Shown: piece after piece, positions 9,079 through 17,257 of the stretch | Numbering within the stretch: position 1 is the first letter of the stretch | How the letters are laid out: each line of letters starts with the position of its first letter | Source of the DNA: DATCMA01 sp036563645 | Lineage (GTDB): Bacteria > Actinomycetota > Actinomycetes > Mycobacteriales > Micromonosporaceae | DNA length: 64,000 nucleotides | Reading direction: 5' to 3' | NCBI GenBank assembly: GCA_036563645.1 | Contig: DATCMA010000048.1 | Span: 1-64,000 of the forward strand | Notes under the pieces: generated by a model | Told to the model about the DNA's origin: nothing | The model's input: the letters and a program-made list of their open reading frames with translations, nothing else | Databases searched by the model: none | Made by a program: the position numbers and the translations under genes

Positions 9079-10593
9079 GTGAGTTACGCGCGAGTGCTCT
9101 GCGTCGGGCTGGTCGGCGTGACCGGCCACCTTGTCGAAGTCGAAGCGGATCTCTCCCCCGGGCTCCCCACGGTCATCTTGTCCGGCCTCCCGGATTCCGC
9201 GCTCAACGAGGCACGTGACCGGGTCCGCGCCGCGATTACCAATTCCGGGCAAACCTGGCCGAACAGGAGAATAACGCTTAATCTCCTCCCGGCGACCTTG
9301 CCCAAATTCGGCTCCGGCTTTGATCTCGCGATCGCCGCCGCGCTGCTCGGCAGCGCCGGGCACATACCCTTAGCGCCGCTCGACGGGGTGGTGGTTCTCG
9401 GAGAGCTCGGACTAGACGGCGCCGTTCGCCCCATTCGCGGCATCCTCCCGATGGTCGCCGCCGCTGCCCGCGCCGGCATCACCCGGGTCATCGTCCCGGT
9501 AGCGAACGCCCACGAGGCCGCGCTCGTCCCCGGCGTGGAGGTCCACGCGGTCGACAGCCTGCGCCGACTCATCGCGTTCGTGCGAGACGGCGAGCGGCTG
9601 CTCGACGTCCCGCCGTCCGAGGCCGCGGCGCCACCCCGGGGGCCCGATCTCGCCGACGTGGCGGGGCAAAGCCTCGGCCGTCGCGCGCTTGAGGTCGCCG
9701 CGGCCGGAGGCCACCACCTCGCCCTCCTCGGGCCACCGGGAGCGGGAAAGACGATGCTCGCCGAACGACTCCCCTCGATCCTTCCCGAGCTCGACGACGA
9801 CGCGGCGTTGGAGGTCACCGCGCTGCACTCCATCGCCGGCCAACTGCCACACGGCGGGCTGCTTCGTCGTCCTCCCTTTCAGGCTCCCCACCACACCGCG
9901 ACCGTCGCCGCCCTGGTCGGCGGTGGCCCGGGCCTCGCCCGACCGGGCGCGATTTCGCTCGCGCACCGGGGAGTCCTGTTCCTCGACGAGGCCCCGGAGT
10001 TCAGCGTCCGCGCCCTCGACGCCCTGCGACAGCCACTAGAGGAGGGACGGGTGGTGCTCGCCCGATCGCAGGGGGCGACGGAGTACCCCGCGCGGATCCA
10101 ACTCGTCCTCGCCGCCAACCCGTGCCCTTGCGCCAAGCCCGCCGGCGATGGCGCCTGCGAGTGCACCCCGCAGGCGCGTCGACGCTACCTCGGGCGGATC
10201 TCCGGTCCCCTCCTCGACCGCATCGACGTCCAGGTCACGCTGACGCCGCTGCGCGCGGCCGAGCTGACCGGCGTCATGGCGCCGGCCGAATCGTCAGCGC
10301 AGGTGGCGGCCCGGGTCGCCGCCGCTCGCCGCGCCGCCGCCGAGCGCTGGCGCCGGCAGGGGTGGAGCGTCAACGCGGAGGTGCCCGGTCCCGAACTGCG
10401 CCGTCCCCCGTGGCGGCTGCCGCCCGCCGTGACTCAGGACCTGCGACGGCGCCTCGACACCGGAAGCCTGTCCGCGAGAGGTTTCGACCGAATTCTCCGT
10501 ATGGCGTGGACAATCGCCGACCTCGATGGTCGCGACCGCCCGACGAAATCCGACGTCGATGAAGCAGTGCAGCTGCGCACCGGGCAGTGCTAA
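9079..10593 (+). CDS. comM: YifB/ComM family Mg-chelatase-like AAA+ ATPase
   Basis: A 504-residue AAA+ protein related to ComM, a helicase that aids branch migration during transformation. The N-terminal ChlI-like domain (VEADLSPGLPTVILSGLPDSA) precedes the P-loop GPPGAGKT (about 217-224), Walker B LFLDEAPEF, and a C-terminal lid domain with a CPCAKP/GACECTP cysteine cluster. The GTG at 9079 follows AAGGACGGGAC. It sits between yraN and dprA, the usual actinobacterial trio. Confidence 0.92.
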   Translation: MSYARVLCVGLVGVTGHLVEVEADLSPGLPTVILSGLPDSALNEARDRVRAAITNSGQTWPNRRITLNLLPATLPKFGSGFDLAIAAALLGSAGHIPLAPLDGVVVLGELGLDGAVRPIRGILPMVAAAARAGITRVIVPVANAHEAALVPGVEVHAVDSLRRLIAFVRDGERLLDVPPSEAAAPPRGPDLADVAGQSLGRRALEVAAAGGHHLALLGPPGAGKTMLAERLPSILPELDDDAALEVTALHSIAGQLPHGGLLRRPPFQAPHHTATVAALVGGGPGLARPGAISLAHRGVLFLDEAPEFSVRALDALRQPLEEGRVVLARSQGATEYPARIQLVLAANPCPCAKPAGDGACECTPQARRRYLGRISGPLLDRIDVQVTLTPLRAAELTGVMAPAESSAQVAARVAAARRAAAERWRRQGWSVNAEVPGPELRRPPWRLPPAVTQDLRRRLDTGSLSARGFDRILRMAWTIADLDGRDRPTKSDVDEAVQLRTGQC

Positions 10594-10608
10594 CGGAGCG
10601 GGGCGGGC

Positions 10609-11811
10609 GTGATGGCGGATCAATCGGATAAGGACCACCTGCGGCTGGCGCGCGTGGCGCTGGCCTGGCTGACCGAGCCGGGAACCCGCGCCGTCCACCA
10701 GCTCGTCAGCCACGTCGGCCCCATCGAGGCACTTCACCAACTTCTCCGTGGCGAGGTCACCGATCCCACCGCCCGATCGATCGCGACAGCCCGGGCCAGT
10801 GCCGGTGACCCCTACGCGGTGGCCGAGGCGGCGCTCACGCGCACCGAACGGCTCGGTGCGCGCGTAGTGATCCCTGAGGACGACGAGTGGCCCTGGCCCG
10901 TGGAGGACCTCACCCGGCTGCGCATGCCCGGCGCCGACCGCGCGGTCGACCGGGAAACCGCACCACCCCTGTGTCTGTGGGTCCGTGGGGACCATCCGCT
11001 CAACGAGGCACTGGACCGCTCGGTCGCCGTCGTCGGAGCCCGGGCGGCGACCTCCTATGGCGTCCACGTCGCGACAGAGCTGGGCTACGGGCTGGCTGAG
11101 CGGGAGTGGACGGTCGTCTCGGGTGGGGCCTATGGGATCGACGCGGCCGCGCATCGCGGGGCGCTGACCGCCGGTGGCCTCACCATCGCCGTCCTCGCCT
11201 GCGGCATTGACCGTCCCTATCCCGTTGGCAACACCGCGTTGTTCGACCGCATCGGCGAACACGGCCTATTGATCAGTGAATGGCCGCCGGGCGCGGAACC
11301 CCTGCGCCATCGCTTCCTCATCCGCAACCGGGTCATCGCCGCCGCCACCCGCGGAACAGTGCTCGTCGAAGCGGCCGCCCGAAGCGGTGCCATGCAGACG
11401 CTCCGTCGAGCGCTCGCGTTAGGACGTCGGGCGATGGTGGTTCCCGGGCCGGTGACCTCCGCCCTGTCGGTCGGTGTCCATGAGCTGTTGCGCGAATCCC
11501 CCGACATCCGAGTGGTGACGGGCGTCCCACACGTCCTGGAGGAGGTGGGCCGGATCGGCGAGGACCTCGCCCCTCGCGCCTCCGGTCCCCGTCACCCTCG
11601 CGATCAGCTCGACGACGAGGCCGCGCGCCTCCTCGAAGCCGTACCCGGGCGGGGCACCGTGGGCGCCGAGGAGCTCGCCATCCGCGCGGGCGTGGACCTG
11701 CGGACTGCCCTCCGCAAGCTCACGCTCCTTGAAGACCTTGGCCTCCTCGTCCAGCGCGACGGGAGGTATGCGCTGACCCCTCAGGCACGCCGACGCCCCG
11801 GATCTCCCTGA
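10609..11811 (+). CDS. dprA: DNA processing protein DprA
   Basis: A 400-residue DprA, which loads RecA on incoming single-stranded DNA in competent bacteria and is conserved more widely. The Rossmann-like core runs from about 140 to 300 (VAVVGARAATSYG, VVSGGAYGIDAAAHRGAL, FLIRNRVIAA) and a C-terminal winged helix follows at about 335-395. The start is GTG 10609 or the adjacent ATG 10612. It lies 15 bp after yifB, so they are probably cotranscribed. Confidence 0.93.
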   Translation: MMADQSDKDHLRLARVALAWLTEPGTRAVHQLVSHVGPIEALHQLLRGEVTDPTARSIATARASAGDPYAVAEAALTRTERLGARVVIPEDDEWPWPVEDLTRLRMPGADRAVDRETAPPLCLWVRGDHPLNEALDRSVAVVGARAATSYGVHVATELGYGLAEREWTVVSGGAYGIDAAAHRGALTAGGLTIAVLACGIDRPYPVGNTALFDRIGEHGLLISEWPPGAEPLRHRFLIRNRVIAAATRGTVLVEAAARSGAMQTLRRALALGRRAMVVPGPVTSALSVGVHELLRESPDIRVVTGVPHVLEEVGRIGEDLAPRASGPRHPRDQLDDEAARLLEAVPGRGTVGAEELAIRAGVDLRTALRKLTLLEDLGLLVQRDGRYALTPQARRRPGSP

Positions 11812-11857
11812 GCGCCGCGCATCCGGGCGACGGCGTTCGCGGCCCGCCGTCCCCGCG

Positions 11858-12646
11858 TCAGGAGACGTCGATCCAGTATTCGAGTTCGACGCGGTCCGCG
11901 GGGATGATGATGTCGCGCGCGACCTCGACGACCCGCTCCCCGGCGTACATCTGACGCGTCACCGTGATGACGGGTATGCCGCCGGTGAGCCGGAGAATGT
12001 CCCGCTCGTTCGTCGTCGGCATCCGGGCGCGAACCCGCTCCCGCACACCGGTGACGGTGACGCCGATGCTGTGCAACTGCGCCACCGTATCCCCCGGCCA
12101 CGGCGCCTTCTCGGGATCCACGAGTGGTGTGCCGGCGACCATGTCGAGCAACAGACACGAGGTCACCATGTGTTGCGGCGCCCCGTACGCACGGAACACC
12201 ACTCGTCGCTCGAGCACCTCGGTTCCGGGTGGCACGCCGAACAACTCAGCGATCTCCGGCGATGCCTTGACCTCTTGGTACTCCTTCTCCAGCTGGAAAT
12301 CGGTCCAGGGCACATCGCCGTCCACACCGGAGGTCGGCTCCGCCGACGCGCTCCGCAGCTGCTCGAGACGGCGCTTGTACCGCTCGGAACACACCCGTCG
12401 CACGGGCATGGGTGGCCGCGCGTAGCTGCCCCGACCATGCTCCGTGACGATCGTTCCCTCAGCGCGAAGCAAGCTGATCGCCTCACGCACGGTGCCGCGA
12501 GACACGCCAAATTCGGCGATCAGCGCAGCCTCCGACGGCAACAATGCGCCCGGCGGGATCACGCCCGCCTTAATCCGGTCGCGGAGTTCATCAGCGACCC
12601 GGCGATAACGCGGCGATGCGCGGTGCGGGGTAGGCACATCGTCCAC
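11858..12646 (-). CDS. GntR/HutC-family transcriptional regulator (UTRA domain)
   Basis: The 262-residue protein has an N-terminal GntR winged helix (about 12-75: LPSEAALIAEFGVSRGTVREAISLL, read in two parts at 41-53 and 54-65) and a UTRA effector domain (about 100-258), so it is a HutC-subfamily regulator that senses a small molecule. The ligand cannot be deduced. It is on the opposite strand to the flanking dprA and xerC and separates them, which suggests insertion into the conserved block. The GTG start has only a short-spaced GGGG upstream. Confidence 0.85.
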   Translation of the reverse strand: MDDVPTPHRASPRYRRVADELRDRIKAGVIPPGALLPSEAALIAEFGVSRGTVREAISLLRAEGTIVTEHGRGSYARPPMPVRRVCSERYKRRLEQLRSASAEPTSGVDGDVPWTDFQLEKEYQEVKASPEIAELFGVPPGTEVLERRVVFRAYGAPQHMVTSCLLLDMVAGTPLVDPEKAPWPGDTVAQLHSIGVTVTGVRERVRARMPTTNERDILRLTGGIPVITVTRQMYAGERVVEVARDIIIPADRVELEYWIDVS

Positions 12647-12683
12647 CGTACCCCTGAATGCCCCCTACCCAACTCACCATCTT

Positions 12684-12691
12684 GTCTGGAC
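12684..12691. promoter_or_regulatory. Candidate operator of the GntR-family gene
   Basis: GTCTGGAC is an imperfect inverted repeat 38 bases upstream of the regulator gene, next to a minus-strand AT-rich stretch (TATATGAATA) that could be a -10 region. HutC-type regulators such as DasR bind GTCTAGAC-like palindromes, so autoregulation is plausible but only inferred. Confidence 0.35.
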
Positions 12692-12901
12692 TATTCATAT
12701 AGATGTGTGTACGCTCACAGTGGATGTCGGGATCGACGGGACCCATCACGAGGGGTAGGCGACCCGTCGTCGAACCCATCCAGCACGGCCGCTTCCGCGG
12801 CCGGAGTCACCCCGCACGGGAGCGGCAGGTTCCGGGATCTCCCCGTCCGCCCGGGGCCGCCGCTCCTCCCGTCCACGGGCGCCCGCTTGACGGACACCCC
12901 G

Positions 12902-12977
12902 ATGACGCCGCACGGTCACAGCGACCGATGACGCCACACGGTCACAGCGAACGACACCAGACGGGCACAGCGATGAG
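12902..12977 (+). repeat. Short tandem repeat upstream of and into xerC start
   Basis: Two nearly identical 26-nt units (12902-12927 and 12928-12953; two mismatches; core ACGGTCACAGCGA) are followed by a degenerate third unit (core GGGCACAGCG at 12963-12972) that abuts the proposed xerC ATG. Units two and three are in the xerC frame and would encode MTPHGHSER and HQTGTAMSR, so translation could begin inside the array. The rest of 12647-12972 shows no other gene. Confidence 0.7.
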
Positions 12978-13911
12978 CCGCCGACGATCCACACGCGCGC
13001 TGCACGAGCGACTCCCCTCGGCCATGCGCGACGCCGTCGATGAGTTCGCTCGTCACCTGTCCGCCGTGGACGGGCGGTCAACCCACACGATTCGGGCGTA
13101 CGTCGGCGACATCGTCTCCCTCCTCGACCACGCCGCGAGCCTCGGCTACACCCACCCCCACGACCTCGACATCGCGGTGCTCCGCAGTTGGCTCGCGGCG
13201 CTGCGCGCCCACGGAGCCGCTCGCGCTTCCCTCGCCCGACGAGCCGCGGCCGCGCGCACCTTCAGCGGATGGGCATATCGACAGGGATTGCTCAAACGGG
13301 ACATCGGTGCCCAGCTCGCCAGTCCGAAAGCGCATCGGACGCTCCCGACCGTGCTCCGGGTGGACCAGGTGGAGACGCTCGTCGACGCGCCGCCGACCGC
13401 CCCCGATCCGCTCGCTCTCCGCGACCGAGTGGTGTTGGAGCTGCTGTACGCGACCGGGATCCGCGTCAGCGAACTATGCGGCTTGAACATCGCGGACGTT
13501 GACCGCGCCCGCCGAGTGGTCCGGGTGGTCGGCAAGGGCGACAAGGAGCGCTCGGTGCCCTATGGGCTGCCGGCCGAAGACGCGCTCGACCACTGGCTGC
13601 GGCGAGGCCGGCCGGAGCTCGCCACCGCCGCGAGTGGGGATGCGCTGCTGCTGGGGGCACGCGGGGGTCGGCTGAATCCCACCATCGCCCGTCGCATCGT
13701 CGCCCACTACGCCCGCACGGCGGGGCTACCGCATGTCACCCCCCACGGGCTCCGGCACACGGCCGCGACCCATCTCCTCGAGGGCGGCGCCGATCTCCGA
13801 GCCGTGCAGGAGCTGCTCGGCCACGCGTCCCTCGCCACCACTCAGCTCTACACCCACGTCTCCGTGGAGCGACTCCGCGCCGTCTACCAGCAGGCCCACC
13901 CTCGCGCCTGA
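12973..13911 (+). CDS. xerC: Tyrosine recombinase XerC
   Basis: A 312-residue site-specific recombinase, probably resolving chromosome dimers at dif. The N-terminal SAM-like domain (FARHLSAVDGRSTHTIRAYV) is followed by the catalytic domain with R in ATGIRVSELCGL, HGLRHTAATHLL (HxxR), LGHAS and the nucleophile Tyr in TTQLYTHV. The ATG at 12973 is the best family-length choice; in-frame ATGs at 12928 and 13024 are possible and none has a strong ribosome-binding site. Its 3' end overlaps the antisense M23 frame by 176 bp. Confidence 0.9.
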   Translation: MSRRRSTRALHERLPSAMRDAVDEFARHLSAVDGRSTHTIRAYVGDIVSLLDHAASLGYTHPHDLDIAVLRSWLAALRAHGAARASLARRAAAARTFSGWAYRQGLLKRDIGAQLASPKAHRTLPTVLRVDQVETLVDAPPTAPDPLALRDRVVLELLYATGIRVSELCGLNIADVDRARRVVRVVGKGDKERSVPYGLPAEDALDHWLRRGRPELATAASGDALLLGARGGRLNPTIARRIVAHYARTAGLPHVTPHGLRHTAATHLLEGGADLRAVQELLGHASLATTQLYTHVSVERLRAVYQQAHPRA

Positions 13912-14623
13912 TCGATCCGAGCGCGAGGTGATGGCCCCGGAGTGACCCCGACGACGACCGCCTTAGGGACGCGGCGTGGGGTGGGCGCCCGGGGATCTGA
14001 CCCGACGCGTCAGCGAGCGGCAGCAGCCGCACCCGCCCGAGCCCGAGCAGGGACAGCGGATCGAGGTAGCTCTGATCGTCGCGGAGCCCCCAGTGCAGAC
14101 ACGGCCGGGGGCAGCCGGCGTGCCCGGAGGCGAGAACGCCGAGCGGCGCGCCCGCCCGAACCCGCTCACCGGCGCGGACGGTGACGGTCACCGGCTCGTA
14201 CGTAGTCCGCAAGCCATCGGCGTGTCGGACACTGACCACACCCCGCCCAGCGACCCGTCCGGCGAAGTGCACCACGCCATCCCCCGCCGAGCGCACGACC
14301 GCGCCCACCTCGGCAGCGAGATCGACACCGCGGTGCCCCGCCAGCCATGGTCGCGCCGGTGGCCGGAAGGCCCGGAGGATCCGCGGTGGGCCATCCAGCG
14401 GCCACCGGAATCGCCCGGGTGTCGCCCGCGGCGACGCCAGAGGGTGATCGGGGCGCGCGGTCACCGCAGCGGGCGGTGAGGGCGTAGCGCCGACGGGATT
14501 CGCACCCCACGCCGCGCCAGCGGGCCCACCGTCGGGAGCGGCGACCGCCACCGCGCCGACCGGGCTCGCGACGACGAGCACGACCAGCGCCCACCCCAAC
14601 GGTCGAGGTCGGATCCACGCCAT
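13736..14623 (-). CDS. Secreted M23-family peptidase with unusual C-terminal extension
   Basis: The 295-residue frame has a signal peptide (about 1-29), an Ala/Pro linker, and an M23/LytM domain (about 70-203) with GHRGVDLA for metal binding and CLHWGL in place of the usual HxH, as I recall for the homologues beside rpsB. Such enzymes cut peptidoglycan cross-bridges. Family members normally end near VRLLPL (residue 203). This frame continues 92 residues of Arg/Gly/Ala-rich sequence, the last 176 bp antisense to xerC. An out-of-frame TGA at 14012-14010, directly after that motif, suggests that a frameshift removed the stop. Confidence 0.75.
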   Translation of the reverse strand: MAWIRPRPLGWALVVLVVASPVGAVAVAAPDGGPAGAAWGANPVGATPSPPAAVTARPDHPLASPRATPGRFRWPLDGPPRILRAFRPPARPWLAGHRGVDLAAEVGAVVRSAGDGVVHFAGRVAGRGVVSVRHADGLRTTYEPVTVTVRAGERVRAGAPLGVLASGHAGCPRPCLHWGLRDDQSYLDPLSLLGLGRVRLLPLADASGQIPGRPPHAASLRRSSSGSLRGHHLALGSIRREGGPAGRRRGVAPRRRGCRAEWWRGTRGRAAPARLGDRRRPRGDGSRPCAGARGG

Positions 14624-14731
14624 AGGCCGAGCGTCGCGGAGCGCGCTGGGCCTGCCAACCCACCGGATCCGTGGCTGTGGATACCGCCCGAACTGGGGAT
14701 AGTCACCGACCGAGCAGGCGAGCCGATGGAC

Positions 14732-14764
14732 GCTCCGGGCCGGGCGGCTGCCTCGGCCCGGAGC
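14732..14764 (-). terminator. Hairpin downstream of DUF2469 gene
   Basis: A perfect 10-bp GC stem (14732-14741 with 14755-14764, arm GCTCCGGGCC) with a 13-nt loop lies about 105 bases past the DUF2469 stop and before the M23 gene. It has no T-tract. A terminator for the rpsP-to-DUF2469 strand is likely. The region 14624-14869 otherwise shows nothing and should contain the second inversion breakpoint. Confidence 0.4.
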
Positions 14765-14869
14765 GGTGAGCCTCGGGAGCGTCGCGATGCGCCTATAGCC
14801 GTTCGGGTGCCACCGGTGCGAGCCGCATGAAGCGCGACGCCGCGGAAGCCGTGATCTCGCCGCAGCGAC

Positions 14870-15193
14870 CTAGCTACCGAAACCGGAGTCCGTGGGCAGG
14901 GAGATGTCCGGCTTCTCCAGCTCCTCGACGTTGACGTCCTTAAACGTCATCACGCGGACGTTCTTCACGAACCGCGCCGGCCGGTACATGTCCCACACCC
15001 AGGCATCGTGCATCTCGACCTCGAAGAAGACCTCCCCGTCGGCGTTGCGCACGTGCAGGTCTACCTGGTTAGCCAGGTAGAACCGACGCTCGGTCTCCAC
15101 GACGTACGAGAACTGACGGACGATGTCGCGGTACTCCCGGTAGAGCTGGAGCTCCATCTCGGTTTCGTATTTCTCGAGATCTTCCGCGCTCAT
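14870..15193 (-). CDS. DUF2469 protein
   Basis: A 107-residue acidic soluble protein (MSAEDLEKYETEMELQLYRE) of the actinobacterial DUF2469 family, with the typical FEVEMHDAWVWDMYRPARF segment. Function is unknown. Its ATG overlaps the rnhB stop by four bases (ATGA), matching the usual rnhB-DUF2469 pairing. Confidence 0.9.
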   Translation of the reverse strand: MSAEDLEKYETEMELQLYREYRDIVRQFSYVVETERRFYLANQVDLHVRNADGEVFFEVEMHDAWVWDMYRPARFVKNVRVMTFKDVNVEELEKPDISLPTDSGFGS

Positions 15194-16002
15194 CGCACTC
15201 CGCCTTCCATGGCAACATCTTGCCCCACCGGCGTCCGGTGGCGTAGCCGCTCACCCAACGCCACGCCGACGGTACCTCCCGGCGATTCCGGCTGCCCGGT
15301 CGGTGTCACGCCGGTCTCCTCCCTCGACCGACACCCTCGCGGCGGGTGCCCCCTCCGCCGGGCAGCGGCCGCTACGTTCGCGTACGAGAAGCGATGCTCG
15401 GCACAAGGGCCGTAACGCTCCAACGCGGCAGTGTGCGTCGGGGTGATGTAGCCCTTGTGCTCCGCGAAACCGTAGTCCGGGAAGCGCTCGTCCAGCTCGA
15501 CCATAATCCGATCCCGCGTCACCTTCGCCAGTACGCTCGCTGCCGCCACGCAGGCGGCCACCCGGTCCCCCTTCCAAATCGCGAGCCCGGGGACACCCAG
15601 ACCATCGACACGAAAGCCATCTGTCAGCACATATTCCGGTCGGATCGTCAGGGAGGCGAGCGCCCGACGCAGGGCGACGAGGTTGCAGGTGTGGAGACCG
15701 AGGCGATCCACCTCCTGCGGCGGCACGACCACCACGGCGTACGCCAGCGCTCGGGCGACGACGTCGGCGTAGACCCGCTCCCGGTTCGCGGGGGTCAACA
15801 GCTTCGAGTCAGCGAGGCCGTCGATCTCCCCGTTTCGCCCTTCTGGGAGCACCACGGCGGCCGCCACCAGCGGGCCGGCACAGGCGCCCCGGCCGGCCTC
15901 GTCCGCCCCGGCCACGTACCGGAATCCCCGCCGTTGCAGGGCGCGCTCCAAGGCGTACATGCCCGCCTCGCGCCGCACCACCGTACGCGGAGGGCTCAGC
16001 AC
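15190..16002 (-). CDS. rnhB: Ribonuclease HII
   Basis: Removes RNA from RNA/DNA hybrids and single ribonucleotides from DNA. The 270 residues include the catalytic DEAGRG (D34, E35), the DSKLL segment, VLTDGF and the KGDRVAACVAAASVLAKVTR block, read as KGDRVAACVAAAS then VLAKVTR. The C-terminal 50 residues are a non-conserved Arg/Gly/Pro extension. It begins at GTG 16002, one base after the NUDIX stop. Confidence 0.95.
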   Translation of the reverse strand: MLSPPRTVVRREAGMYALERALQRRGFRYVAGADEAGRGACAGPLVAAAVVLPEGRNGEIDGLADSKLLTPANRERVYADVVARALAYAVVVVPPQEVDRLGLHTCNLVALRRALASLTIRPEYVLTDGFRVDGLGVPGLAIWKGDRVAACVAAASVLAKVTRDRIMVELDERFPDYGFAEHKGYITPTHTAALERYGPCAEHRFSYANVAAAARRRGHPPRGCRSREETGVTPTGQPESPGGTVGVALGERLRHRTPVGQDVAMEGGVR

Positions 16003-16003
16003 G

Positions 16004-16498
16004 TCACGTCCCCTCCAGCATGTGGCGGAGCAGCGTGGGCAGCTCCGTCGGATAGAACCGCTCGTCCGTCGTGTCCAACTCGTCGATCGTCCACCACCGA
16101 TAGCCGTCGATCGTGTCGCGCTCGATGCGGCCGAAACCGCTGACGTCCACCTCCCAGCTCGGCACCCGCACGAGGAAGAACTTCTGATCTTGGCGATACC
16201 ACCGACCGTCGAACGGGAACTCGGTGGTCTCGCTCCAGACCGGCTCGCCCAGCTCCGTCGGGCTCAGCCGAAGCCCGGTCTCCTCAGCCAGCTCACGCGC
16301 GGCGCCGTCGGCCCAGGTTTCGCCCGGATCGAGGCCGCCGCCGGGCGTGAACCAGTACGCGTGGTGCGGACGGGCCGGATCGATCCCGTGGAACAGCAGC
16401 ACCCGGTTGCTCTGGTCCACGAGCAGCACCCGCGCAGCCCGGCGCGCGATCCATCCATCGGCACCCGAGGGCGGCGAGGTGAACACGGCGTCGGTCAT
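16004..16498 (-). CDS. NUDIX hydrolase
   Basis: A 164-residue NUDIX protein with an intact box (GGGLDPGETWADGAARELAE, then ETGL, about residues 52-75). These enzymes hydrolyse nucleoside-diphosphate-linked compounds; the substrate is not predictable here. It sits between a signal peptidase gene and rnhB on the same strand, 120 bp downstream of the second lepB. Confidence 0.85.
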   Translation of the reverse strand: MTDAVFTSPPSGADGWIARRAARVLLVDQSNRVLLFHGIDPARPHHAYWFTPGGGLDPGETWADGAARELAEETGLRLSPTELGEPVWSETTEFPFDGRWYRQDQKFFLVRVPSWEVDVSGFGRIERDTIDGYRWWTIDELDTTDERFYPTELPTLLRHMLEGT

Positions 16499-16618
16499 CG
16501 CACCAGCGTAGGCTCTATCCGCTCCCGCGCATCCTCATGGCCGCCCCGACATCTCAGTGTCGCCCCGACACAGGCGGCCCGGCCGCGCGACGGGCGGTGC
16601 GTTCCTTGAGCGTACGGG

Positions 16619-17257
16619 TCAGCGCGCCGGCGGTGGGACCGATGCGTACGAATCCGGCACCGAGAGCCACTTCGCGCGGCTGAAGGGCCAGAAGACGACG
16701 AACGCCCGTCCCACAACCGCATCCTCCGGGACCGTGGCGAGGTAGATGTCGTTGGTCCGCTGCCAGTGCTTGAGCGAATCACCGGACGCGGACCGATGAT
16801 CCCCCATCACCCACAGCCGGCCCTTGGGGATGGTGACATCGAACGGCTCATCGGCCGCGGGCTCCCGCACCCCGCCCTGGCTGTAGAGGTACGGCTCGTC
16901 CAAGGGCTGACCGTTGACCAGCAGCCGCTTCTGCGCGTCGCAGCACTGGATGCGGTCGCCGCCCACGCCGATCACCCGCTTGATGAAATCCTCCCCGCTC
17001 GGACTGGTCCGCCAGCTCTCCGGCGCGCGAAAGACGACGACCTCGCCGCGTTCAGGGGAGCGGAACGTGTAGACCAGCTTGTTGACAAGCACACGATCAT
17101 CGATGTTCAGCGTGGGTTCCATCGACGGCGAGGGGATGAAGAACGTCTGGAGCACGAAGGTGCGCACGAGTACCGCGATGAGAATCGCCACGCCCAGCAG
17201 GATTGGCAGCTCCCGCCAGAACGAGTTCGTCCGCTTGTCAACTTGCTCGTCAATCAC
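16619..17257 (-). CDS. lepB: Signal peptidase I (second copy)
   Basis: A 212-residue type I signal peptidase that removes Sec/Tat signal peptides outside the membrane. One N-terminal helix (about 16-36) is followed by the catalytic Ser45 in PSPSMEPTL and the general base Lys93 in FIKRVIG, then GDRIQCCD and VMGDHRSASGDS. Its GTG overlaps the stop of the first lepB by four bases (GTGA). Tandem lepB copies next to rplS are common in Streptomyces. Confidence 0.93.
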   Translation of the reverse strand: MIDEQVDKRTNSFWRELPILLGVAILIAVLVRTFVLQTFFIPSPSMEPTLNIDDRVLVNKLVYTFRSPERGEVVVFRAPESWRTSPSGEDFIKRVIGVGGDRIQCCDAQKRLLVNGQPLDEPYLYSQGGVREPAADEPFDVTIPKGRLWVMGDHRSASGDSLKHWQRTNDIYLATVPEDAVVGRAFVVFWPFSRAKWLSVPDSYASVPPPAR

